64,000 nucleotides of DNA from G963668605 sp963668605 (GTDB taxonomy: Bacteria > Acidobacteriota > Terriglobia > Bryobacterales > Bryobacteraceae), in assembly GCA_963668605.1 (NCBI GenBank), contig OY764903.1:1178001-1242000 (forward strand), given 5' to 3'. Made by a program: the position numbers and the translations under genes. Below the pieces are notes generated by a model. It worked only from the letters and a program-made list of their open reading frames with translations, was not told the origin of the DNA and searched no databases. Shown here in pieces: positions 17,894-25,299 of this stretch. The first letter of the stretch is position 1. Each line of letters begins with the position of its first letter.

Positions 17894-18462
17894 GCAGAAT
17901 CAGATTGACCCTGTACAATCGCTGGCAAACTCAGACCGATTTGCCGGTCACGATGGGGAATATGCCCTCAACAACGGGGGATCTGGTAGGGTCGAGGACT
18001 GACGCCGTTGCTCCGTAGGTCCGGCCTATCCATAGCTCCCCGTTTCCTTTGGGAGTGCCTCACTATCCGGACCGTGAGCTGGTTTCCAACCCCTGGCCAC
18101 ATCGCGCATAGCGTGCGGATTTCCTGCACAACGCGCTCTTGCGTATGAGCGTATCCGGCTTCACATTCACCAGCGCGCTGCGCCACGGAAAGACGCGGCT
18201 CAGAGTCGCTGGAACACGGTTTTGGCGCGAACGGAGTTTTTGCGGAGCACAGCACGTACGCACTCCCCATTACCCCGAGGCCGAACTGAGTTTTCCGGCC
18301 GTCACAGAATCGACAACGAGGACGGCGCACTCCATTTCCCAGGCATATAACTTCGTTCGTAGCCCACGCAATGGGCCGCAAACGGCGGCCATTTGAGTTT
18401 CCGGACCAAACGGCCGTGTAGTCGTGTATAGTTGAGAAGACTTGAATCCGACGGTGCGTGAC
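17894..18462. other. no recognisable gene
   Basis: About 570 bp. Reading frames exist on both strands, including one of 176 codons on the minus strand, but their protein sequences look random (rich in Arg, Cys and Pro, no domain). I see no RNA gene or repeat. Confidence 0.5.
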
Positions 18463-19119
18463 ATGGCATACTGTCCTCGTTGCGGCGGCGTAACTCAAAC
18501 TCAGTTCTGTGGAGCGTGTGGCACTCCCGTGGCGTTCCCACCTGTTCCGGCCTCTCCGCAGATGCCTCAGGGGCCTCCTTTGCCGGTGCGGGCGCGGAAG
18601 CGCTGGCCCTGGTTCGTTGGTATTGGCCTGGCGATCTGGCTCGGCGCAGCGTACTACTTCTATCTGGACAATGAGAGGACGTTCGCCGAGGCGAGGAATA
18701 GGGGCGTCGATATCCTCTCAACGGACGAGAAGACCGGCGTGGTGACGGCTCGCGATAAACTGACCGGCAAGATCATCAAGATGGATTTCAACGACATCGA
18801 GCCTGATCCGATCCGCGCGGGAACGATCGGCATGCCGTCCTGGATTCCTTCCTACCCGAACGCCGCCGGCTCCGAAAGGTCGAAGACCGGTTCGTTCTCG
18901 TTGTCAACCCCGGACTCCGTTGTCGAAGTCGCCGGCTTCTATGAATCGGAACTCCCCAAATCGGGAATGACGGTTACGCGGCAAAATTCCTCCACTGGCG
19001 ATTCACTCGATGGTGTCACCCTGACAGCAAGGGACGCTGCCAGGAATCGGAGTGTGACGGTTGTCGCCAGACGCAAGGGCTCGGGCACCAGCATTACGAT
19101 CGCGACCGGCGCCAAATAG
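18463..19119 (+). CDS. zinc-ribbon membrane protein of unknown function
   Basis: 218 residues from the ATG at 18463; the ribosome-binding site is weak. The N-terminus is a zinc ribbon (CPRCGG, then CGACG), followed by a proline-rich linker and one transmembrane helix at about residues 46-68 (WPWFVGIGLAIWLGAAYYF). The remaining 150 residues would be outside the cytoplasm and end in a beta-rich domain (VVEVAGFYESELPKSGM ... VTVVARRKGSGTSITIATG) resembling domains that follow zinc ribbons in other hypothetical proteins. Zinc ribbons with one membrane anchor are common in uncharacterised acidobacterial proteins. It stands alone on its strand. Confidence 0.7.
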   Translation: MAYCPRCGGVTQTQFCGACGTPVAFPPVPASPQMPQGPPLPVRARKRWPWFVGIGLAIWLGAAYYFYLDNERTFAEARNRGVDILSTDEKTGVVTARDKLTGKIIKMDFNDIEPDPIRAGTIGMPSWIPSYPNAAGSERSKTGSFSLSTPDSVVEVAGFYESELPKSGMTVTRQNSSTGDSLDGVTLTARDAARNRSVTVVARRKGSGTSITIATGAK

Positions 19120-19429
19120 GCACGGGAAACATAGGGACGGAGAACAAGCCCCCATATCATGTGGGGCGCGGACATGCCGCTCCTGAACAATCTCAGGGTT
19201 TACGGCAATAAGCGTGAACGTAGCTGGCTTCGTAGCTCGCCCGGAGTGGCGCTGGCCCGGGTTTGCACCGTGAACCGCTCGTAAGCGAGCGCGACTGCGC
19301 GATGGTGGTCAATTCAAAAGATTGCTGTTCGGTGAGGAGGAGTGGGGTCGAGGTGCGCACACTAGTATTGACGCACACCGATTAGTAATTGTTTGCGTGT
19401 TCCGGCCGCCCCAAAGCGGACATTACGAA
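19120..19429. other. no recognisable gene
   Basis: About 310 bp between the zinc-ribbon gene and a small hypothetical frame. I see no motif, strong hairpin or repeat. Confidence 0.5.
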
Positions 19430-19633
19430 ATGAAGGCCAGATCGCTCCAAGGGATGCCGTTTAATGAGGTCCGCGCCGGGGTGCGCGAGCATTCCAGGGC
19501 TGACGATGCTGTTCCCCCTGATGTCCTGATGGACATCTACCTATCAGGCGTCAACGTGATGACCGACTGCTCAATGTCCGAGTGGGCCGTTACCCAGGCC
19601 CAAAACGCGACGAAGCGAGGAAAAGAGAAGTGA
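19430..19633 (+). CDS. hypothetical small protein, doubtful
   Basis: A 67-residue frame from ATG 19430 with an acidic, soluble composition (FNEVRAGVREHSRADDAVPP, then VLMDIYLSGVNVMTDC). The ribosome-binding site is poor and no family is recognised. It converges on the abortive-infection gene with a 7-bp gap. It could be a short real gene or a remnant of mobile DNA. Confidence 0.3.
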   Translation: MKARSLQGMPFNEVRAGVREHSRADDAVPPDVLMDIYLSGVNVMTDCSMSEWAVTQAQNATKRGKEK

Positions 19634-19640
19634 CGGCCGT

Positions 19641-20453
19641 TTAGAACGGCACGTCTTCCAAATCGTCGCTAACAGGAGTCCGCCGCTGCTGCTGTTGGAC
19701 TTCAGTTTCCACGCTGCGAAGGAAGCGGATAAAGCTGGCCACATGGTTGAAAATCAGCAGTGCTTCGTCATATTTGAGGATAGGGTTATCATGGGCAAGG
19801 CTTCGATTGTTGCGCACGTCATTGAATGCGTCCAACGTGGAAATGCTGGATTTCAGGATTCGCACCGTCATTTCAGACTCTACGTACCCGCTCGCCTGCA
19901 GACGCTTCACATACTCTCCGAACAAACTGTGGAGCGGCTTCTCCCGCGTAACGCTGAGGCCGTGTTGAGTGCATAGCGTCCGCACGTACTTGATGACGAA
20001 AGTGTGCAGCCGGTCGAGACCGGATTCCGGCTCGTTCTTCTCTATCGCATCTCTCACTGCCTTGGCGACTGTCTCAAAATCGCGTTCGTCCGAGATCGCT
20101 GCCAGCGCATCTAGCTCCGCAACCGGGCTGTTTTGCAGCAGGCGTGCAACGATCTGGCGGCAGGTAGCGAGCAGGCTATCCTTCCCCGTGAACAGACCGC
20201 TTTCCACGCCGTAGTCGAGCAAATCCCTCATGAGCTTGCCGACGACACTGTTTCCTTCCTGCTGCCAGAATCCGCGCAGCCTATTGGCCTTCGATCCGCT
20301 TTCGTACTCATAGCGTGAATCGTAAATCTTGCGGCCCGTGCTGTCGATGACAAATTCATCGAAGGTACGGTTGGAGAAGTTCATGACGTAACCGCCACCC
20401 ATGTCGAGGAGCTGTTCTAACTTCCGCTTTTCGGTGTTGGAGAGATTGGACAT
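19641..20453 (-). CDS. abortive-infection-like protein with HEPN motif
   Basis: 270 residues. The N-terminal part (KLEQLLDMGGGYVMNFSNRT, then FDEFVIDSTGRKIYD) looks like the N-terminal domain seen in AbiJ-type and related abortive-infection proteins. The C-terminal part resembles the Abi C-terminal/HEPN region and carries RNNRSLAH at residues 214-221, which fits the HEPN RNase pattern R-x(4-6)-H. Known relatives are toxins or effectors that act on RNA during phage infection. The partner gene upstream on the same strand also looks HEPN-like. A role in phage defence is inferred from these resemblances. No toxin-antitoxin partner of a classical type is visible. Confidence 0.7.
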   Translation of the reverse strand: MSNLSNTEKRKLEQLLDMGGGYVMNFSNRTFDEFVIDSTGRKIYDSRYEYESGSKANRLRGFWQQEGNSVVGKLMRDLLDYGVESGLFTGKDSLLATCRQIVARLLQNSPVAELDALAAISDERDFETVAKAVRDAIEKNEPESGLDRLHTFVIKYVRTLCTQHGLSVTREKPLHSLFGEYVKRLQASGYVESEMTVRILKSSISTLDAFNDVRNNRSLAHDNPILKYDEALLIFNHVASFIRFLRSVETEVQQQQRRTPVSDDLEDVPF

Positions 20454-20540
20454 TTAGATATCTATTCTTTGGCATTCACTGACCGCGGGGCGCAGGCTCG
20501 GACGAGTGCAGGACGATTGCTGCGCTCATGCGTAGTCCAT

Positions 20541-21206
20541 TTAGCAAGCCATTTCGCGCCGGCATTCCGCTTCCATCTCTGCTTTGACTTCTTCGAGGTG
20601 GACGGTCGCGGTATCCAGCCCATCCACGTAGTCCGCCAAGCGCTCAATCGTTTCCGCGAAATGCCGGAGGTTGATTCGCGTCACATCTCGGGGCAGCGAG
20701 CGGGCCCCTTTCTTAGAGCGAGCGTAACGAAAACTGTAGGAGTCGGGGTCGAGGGCAGAGAGCTGACGAATGTAATCGTCAATTCCTTCAACGTCGGCCG
20801 GATTGAGTACGCCCCACCCCGCCGCTCTGCAAATTTCGGCAAGCATCGGCTTCAGGTCTGCCCAGAGCAAATTCAGCCGGTGCTTTCCCAGATGCTTTTT
20901 TTCGGTGTCCGTGAGCTGCCGGTCGATCAGGAAGGGCGCTCGCCGGATGATGCCTTTCAGCGCCAGTTCAATATGGTGCCGGTACAGAAAGATTATCGGA
21001 TAGACGAGGTAATCCTGATCCTGCGCATTCTCCACGACGTGCTCAACGAGCAACCGCGCGCCGCGGCGGTAGCCTTCCGTGTATCCTATCTGGTCATCGC
21101 CCCAAGTCACGTTTAAGCAGGCATTATTGTGCCAGTCCGGCAGGTCATCCCGGAACAGCAAATCGCCCTTGCGAGGAGGTGGCGATGGGGTCAGATCGTG
21201 ATCCAT
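20541..21206 (-). CDS. hypothetical HEPN-like protein, partner of Abi gene
   Basis: 221 residues, cytoplasmic and mostly helical. The central segment YPIIFLYRHHIELALKGII (RHH at residues 76-78) resembles the first helices of several HEPN-like families found in defence contexts, with a later HRLNLLWADLKPML. It is 87 bp upstream of the abortive-infection gene on the same strand, so the two may form one unit. I cannot name a family with certainty. A second active-site motif is not obvious, so it could instead be an immunity or regulatory partner. Confidence 0.55.
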   Translation of the reverse strand: MDHDLTPSPPPRKGDLLFRDDLPDWHNNACLNVTWGDDQIGYTEGYRRGARLLVEHVVENAQDQDYLVYPIIFLYRHHIELALKGIIRRAPFLIDRQLTDTEKKHLGKHRLNLLWADLKPMLAEICRAAGWGVLNPADVEGIDDYIRQLSALDPDSYSFRYARSKKGARSLPRDVTRINLRHFAETIERLADYVDGLDTATVHLEEVKAEMEAECRREMAC

Positions 21207-21697
21207 GCGCCGACCGTATCATATGGCGCGGGACAGTACAACATAGCGTCTTTCTTTTATGTTCAATAACGTCGGATCGGCCGGAACGTCAGTCTGGCGA
21301 ATGTCTGGTAGGATCGTCGGCCACTCGGAAACAGTCCACTTCCAAAAACGGAAGTGGACCCGACGGCGCGTTACGCCTGAGCCATCGTCCGGGCTGAAGA
21401 ACTCGCCACGTAAGGACGGCTTCGAACTGATTCCAAGGCCGCTGTCCTGAAGTCGAGGGTTTGGCTTGGGTACTCTTGGCGGGCCAACCTCGAAAAAGCG
21501 CCTGTTAACCAGAAACTGCAAAACGAACCGGATTTGAGTAGCCTGTTTAGAATCAAACACTTTGCCTGTGTCTTTCCAGCGTAAAACAGCCTTTGTTTCA
21601 CACTTGGGGAGCCAATTATTCAACGGTTTACGTCCCCCCTCCCCGATGCTTCCACCCCGCAGATTTCTGCGATTGGCCGAAGCGAGTCGCCATTTAG
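21207..21697. other. no clear gene; contains a strong hairpin
   Basis: About 490 bp between the HEPN-like gene and the ImuA-like gene. A minus-strand frame of 134 codons (21219-21623) begins with TTG and has no recognisable domain; it may be a remnant. The hairpin at 21334-21359 is listed separately. Confidence 0.5.
21334..21359. repeat. perfect 10-bp inverted repeat with A-rich loop
   Basis: GTCCACTTCC, loop AAAAAC, GGAAGTGGAC. The stem is perfect but there is no T-tract on either side, so a standard terminator is unlikely. It could be an IS end remnant or a protein-binding site. Confidence 0.7.
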
Positions 21698-22408
21698 GTG
21701 AATAAAAGGCGAATATTGTGCTATCTTGGATCTGCCGTGGGACGCGCGTTTCCCCTCCAACAGGTTCCCACTCTGGATCGGGCTGCCCGTTTGCGGGAGC
21801 GCATCGAGCCGCTTGTCTCGACTGTGCGACGATTCTCCCGAACGGTCTCTATTTCCAAAGAGATCGACTCAGGGCTGCCGTTTCATGGTCTGCCGCTCGG
21901 TTGTGTTCATGAGGTGCAGAGTTCCGGGCTGGCTTGTGGAATTGCGTTTGCTTCCCTGCTGGCCGCGCGCATTCCTTCATCAAGCGGGCAACTGGTCTAT
22001 GTCGCTCCCGATCGGAGCTTTCACCCGCTGGGGCTTTTGCCTTACGGGGTCAAGCCGGAGCGGTGGATTCATGTCGCAACGCGGAATTCGCTGGACTTGG
22101 CATGGACCGTGCTGGAGGCCTTGCGCAGTCCGCAGGTGAGCGCTGTGCTGGCCGTAGCGAGGACTGCGGATCTGACCTTGTGCCGTCGCTTGCAACTGGC
22201 GGCGGAGGGCAGCGGTGCGACGGGTTTCCTGTTGACCGACGCGGCTTCCAATCCTGCCATCGCGTCTGTGATAACGCGCTGGCAAATCTCCTCCATCCCG
22301 GCGCCGGCCGGTGTGATATTCGGGGAGCCGTGTTGGGCCGTCGATCTTGCCTACTGCCGTGGCGGACATCCTTGGCCGGTCGCGTACAGATCTCCGATAA
22401 ATAGTTAA
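21698..22408 (+). CDS. imuA: ImuA-like (RecA-related) protein, orphan
   Basis: 236 residues from a GTG at 21698; the start is uncertain because no good ribosome-binding site is seen. Recognisable blocks are LPLGCVHEVQSSGLACGIAF, QLVYVAPDRSFHPLGLLPYG, ERWIHVATRNSLDLAWTVLE and LCRRLQLAAEGSGATGFLL, which match ImuA/SulA-like proteins of the ImuA-ImuB-DnaE2 mutagenesis cassette. ImuA helps translesion synthesis during the SOS response. The usual partners imuB and dnaE2 do not follow; the next gene is on the other strand. No LexA box was recognised. It may be a leftover of a dismantled cassette or may act with partners elsewhere. Confidence 0.7.
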   Translation: MNKRRILCYLGSAVGRAFPLQQVPTLDRAARLRERIEPLVSTVRRFSRTVSISKEIDSGLPFHGLPLGCVHEVQSSGLACGIAFASLLAARIPSSSGQLVYVAPDRSFHPLGLLPYGVKPERWIHVATRNSLDLAWTVLEALRSPQVSAVLAVARTADLTLCRRLQLAAEGSGATGFLLTDAASNPAIASVITRWQISSIPAPAGVIFGEPCWAVDLAYCRGGHPWPVAYRSPINS

Positions 22409-22452
22409 ATCGAAAATGCCCTAGCCGCCGTTCGGAAAGTCAAGTTTGAGAC

Positions 22453-23097
22453 CTATCGCCGCACCACCCAGATGTTCCGGAATCGAACCGGACACCGGTG
22501 ATTCTGCAGCAGGATGGGCCCGCTGCGCGCATACTCCGGAGTCGCGTTCACAGGAGTCCCGGTAACCTGAAGTTCGACGTTGTCGTGAACCTTCACGCCG
22601 TTGTAGACGACCGTAATTCGTGGCTTTTCGACGACCTTCCCGTCGTGAAAGCGCGCCGCCCGGAAATCGATGTCGTAGGTTTGCCATTTCTCCGGCGCCA
22701 GGCTCGCATTCGTCTTTGGAACAACAGTCTTGTAGATGGCGCCCGCGCCGTCGTCCTGGGGCAGCTGCCCAAACGTGTCCAGAATCTGCACTTCATAGCG
22801 GCCCTGCAGAAACACGCCGCTGTTGGCGCGGGCCTGCCCCTTCTTGTCCGCCATCAGCGGCAGCCAGAATTCCACATGAAGCCGCACGTCGTCGAACTCG
22901 TCCTTGGTGGAGAGCCGGCATTTCCCTTTAGTATGGGGATTCGCTGGATCGATCTCCAGCACACGGTCTACGATTTTCCAATGCGGATCGCCGTTCAGCG
23001 TCCACTGGTTCAGATTGCTTCCATCAAACAGAACGATGGCGTCCTTGGGTTGCGCGAAAAGCGTCGCGGCCGCGAACAAAATAAGTATGAAACGCAT
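22453..23097 (-). CDS. secreted DUF1080 (3-keto-disaccharide hydrolase-type) protein
   Basis: 214 residues from the ATG at 23097, which has AAGGAT upstream. A signal peptide (MRFILILFAAATLFAQ) precedes the DUF1080 lectin-like fold: IVLFDGSNLNQW, VEFWLPL, ANSGVFLQGRYEVQILD, YNGVKVHDN, GPILLQNH. DUF1080 proteins bind or hydrolyse modified disaccharides outside the cytoplasm and are plentiful in Acidobacteriota and Planctomycetes. Upstream on the same strand are a damaged sugar-isomerase-like gene and a truncated Gfo/Idh gene, so this is the intact last gene of a decayed operon. Confidence 0.87.
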   Translation of the reverse strand: MRFILILFAAATLFAQPKDAIVLFDGSNLNQWTLNGDPHWKIVDRVLEIDPANPHTKGKCRLSTKDEFDDVRLHVEFWLPLMADKKGQARANSGVFLQGRYEVQILDTFGQLPQDDGAGAIYKTVVPKTNASLAPEKWQTYDIDFRAARFHDGKVVEKPRITVVYNGVKVHDNVELQVTGTPVNATPEYARSGPILLQNHRCPVRFRNIWVVRR

Positions 23098-23102
23098 TTC
23101 TT

Positions 23103-23434
23103 CTATCCTTCGTGAACGACTTTGAATCCCAACAACGCGCTCAGCGTGTCCACCGCTTGCCTGTGACCGGCTCAAACTCCACGTACGTGCAGGCTTGGCG
23201 AAGCTTCGCCGTGAGGTCCGCTTTCATGGCCGCATAGTCGAAATTGACATACGGCCAGCCGCGCCGGTCCTGCGTCGAATGGGAAAACACCAGGCGGATT
23301 TTCACCGTTTCGCCGCCGGACTCTTTCGGCGAAATGGGGGCCGCGACGGCGGGGCAGAGCGCTCCAGCGGCGCAGGCCGTGCAACCGGAAAGGAAGCTCC
23401 GGCGCGTTGTTCCAATAATGTTGAAGGGCTTCAC
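23103..23434 (-). pseudogene. Tat-exported sugar-isomerase-like protein fragment, frameshifted
   Basis: Begins at GTG 23434 after AGGAGAC. The N-terminus has a Tat signal (TTRRSFLSGCTACAAGALCP) and continues to YVEFEPVTGKRWTR, then stops at 23141. In the next frame the sequence continues as QAVDTLSALLGFKVVHEG and ends at 23103, only 5 bp before the DUF1080 start. The second ending is the better protein sequence and fits tight operon spacing, so a one-base frameshift near 23155 is likely. The whole is only about 110 residues, far shorter than a sugar isomerase, so internal sequence may also be lost; family naming is tentative. Confidence 0.5.
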
Positions 23435-23447
23435 GATTGTCTCCTGA

Positions 23448-24010
23448 TCAGGCAAAATCTTTCGCGGTCACGATCTTATTCCCAGTGATCGCCATCTCAA
23501 CCGCATAGGCTATCTTCGCCGGCTCCAGCGCATACTCCGGATTCAGCGGAGACTGCCTGCGAGCGCGGACGTCCTCGAAAAACTCGCGGTACATCTGCGT
23601 CTCGCCGGCATCCTCTTTCGCGCCGGTTGCTCTCACGCCCTCCGGCGCAAGCACGCCGTTGTCGCCTGCGATCAGCCATCCCGACCGCGCGCCCTGCGTG
23701 AAGCAGGAGAACGCGTAATTCAGCCTGACCCCGTTCGCGAAATCCGCGACCAGCGCCGAGTAATCCCTCGTGTCGCGGCCATCCTTATAATGCAGCACGC
23801 CCCCGGTCGCCGACAATTTTACCAAAGGCGACTTCACGAGGCTGTAAATAAAGCTAAAGGCATGAATCGAATATTCGGGTTCGCACGAGCCGGATGTTTT
23901 CTTCAGATTGCGCCAACTCGCGGACGTGCCCGTGGCGGGATCCGTGTATTTCCACGAAATCGGACTCCAGTCGTCGCGGTTCTCGGTCTTGCCGGGCTTG
24001 GCCGAGGGGC
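23448..24010 (-). pseudogene. Gfo/Idh/MocA oxidoreductase, C-terminal remnant
   Basis: About 188 codons of open frame encode the C-terminal half of a Gfo/Idh/MocA oxidoreductase: DDWSPISWKYTDPATGTSAS, HAFSFIYSLV, YSALVADFANGVRLNYAFS, and the family end YALEPAKIAYAVEMAITG. The Rossmann NAD-binding half is missing. Similarity ends near 24010, about 130 bp before the IS630 element, so a rearrangement at that side probably removed the 5' part. The downstream isomerase-like start overlaps or abuts its end, as expected for an operon. Confidence 0.75.
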
Positions 24011-24198
24011 GTAAGACGGTGGTCCTGACCGGGAGTTGGACTTATGGAACGCTGGCTGGCTGGCGGTAATATCGGCGCTTGCTCTGGAGCACCGTCGATC
24101 TGGAGACAAAACTACGTGGTTTCCAACACTGCCAAACGGTTTATTGACTCCCGCGTAATATAGCGACACTTTTCCCGCGATACTACGTCTAACCTGGT

Positions 24199-25214
24199 AT
24201 GGGCAATGCTGCCGGAGTGCGACGTGATTTCGAGGCCTTGGAGAAACGCCGCTTCGAGGCGATCCGCTTGTGGGAGAAGGGATTGAAGCAGGCGGAGGTG
24301 GCCCGCCGGTTGAAAGTGGCGCGGCAGACCGTAGCCCGCTGGGTGCAGGAGTATCGGGCGGGCGGCAAAGACGGGTTGCGCAAGGCCGGCCGCGCCGGCC
24401 GCAAACCCCTCCTCACGAGCGAGGATCGTCAGCGCCTGAGCGAGCTTCTGTTGCAGGGACCGGAATCGTTGGGCTATGAGACGCCCCTGTGGACCTGCCC
24501 GCGTGTGGCGCATTTGATCGAGGAGGAGTTTGGCGTCACCTACCACGAAGGTCATGTTTGGAAGATTCTGGTGGGACTGGGCTGGAGTCCGCAACGACCC
24601 GTCGGCCGGGCGCGTGAGCGAAACGAGGCGGCGATCCGAACCTGGAAGCGAAAGACCTGGCCGGCCATTAAAAAAAAGCCCGCACGCAGGGGCGCACGAT
24701 AGTCTTTGTCGACGAAAGCGGGCTGAGTCAGCGTCCGCACCGTTGTCGTATGTGGGCTCCGCGTGGGCAAACGCCTGTACTGGACTACAACTTCAATTGG
24801 AAGAGCCTGTCGGCGGTGGCCGGCCTCACGGTGTGGAACTTCTACTTCCGGCTCTACGCCGGGAGCGTCAAGAGTCCGCAGGTAGTGGAGTTCCTGCAAG
24901 CGCTGGTCCGGCATATCCGCGGACCCTTGCTGGTCATCTGGGACGGGCTGCCTGCCCACCGGAGTCGGTTAGTACGCGACCACATCGAGAGTCTGGCCGG
25001 ACGGATCGAGGTCCAATACCTGCCGGGCTACGCACCCGAACTCAATCCGGTCGAGTACATCTGGAGCTACTGGAAGCACCACGAACTGGCCAACGTCTGC
25101 CCCAAAGACTACTGGCACCTTAGCGAGGCGGCCCGCACCACGCTGCGCCGGATGCGCCGCCGCCCGCGTTTGATTAGCGCTTTCTGGAAACAATCCTTAC
25201 TGCGTCTGGAATAA
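24199..25214 (+). CDS. IS630-family transposase, expressed by -1 frameshift
   Basis: The first frame (24199-24702) encodes a helix-turn-helix region (KGLKQAEVARRLKVARQT, then VARWVQEYR). The second frame, one base back, runs through TIVFVDESGLSQR, LLVIWDGLPAHRS and YAPELNPVEYIWSYWKHHEL to 25214; these hold the D, D and E of the catalytic triad. The frames join at a run of eight A followed by G (24670-24678), so a -1 slip gives a single protein of about 338 residues. IS630 elements often use such slippage. The ends of the element are intact, so the copy may still be active. Confidence 0.9.
24670..24678 (+). other. probable -1 ribosomal frameshift site (A8G)
   Basis: AAAAAAAAG lies exactly where the helix-turn-helix frame must pass to the catalytic frame. 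In the zero frame it reads AAA AAA AAG; slipping one base back opens the DDE frame. A sequencing error in the homopolymer is the alternative. Confidence 0.7.
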
Positions 25215-25265
25215 CTCTATATTATGCGGGAGTCAATAGGAGAGGAGTTTCGAGAGTGAGCGGTT

Positions 25266-25286
25266 CGGCCGATTGACAATCGGCCG
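25266..25286. repeat. 9-bp inverted repeat next to the IS4 target
   Basis: CGGCCGATT, loop GAC, AATCGGCCG. It lies immediately before a second palindrome that was split by the IS4 element. Possibly an old terminator or mobile-element end. Confidence 0.7.
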
Positions 25287-25288
25287 CA

Positions 25289-25299
25289 GGTTAGCAACC
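25289..25299. repeat. left 11-bp target duplication of IS4 element
   Basis: GGTTAGCAACC, repeated exactly at 26706-26716 on the other side of the element. Confidence 0.93.

Larger units (their letters stand above)
24144..25236 (+). mobile_element. complete IS630-family insertion sequence
   Basis: Terminal inverted repeats are TTGACTCCCGCGTAATATAG on the left and, reading inward, TTGACTCCCGCATAATATAG on the right (19 of 20 matching). Both ends are bounded by TA (24142-24143 and 25237-25238), the target dinucleotide duplicated by IS630/Tc1 elements. The element is 1093 bp and holds one transposase gene in two overlapping frames. Confidence 0.93.

Noticed and set aside
21219..21623. 134-codon minus-strand frame before the ImuA-like gene
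   Set aside because: It starts with TTG, lacks a ribosome-binding site and spans the perfect hairpin; no family resemblance, so not called as a gene.
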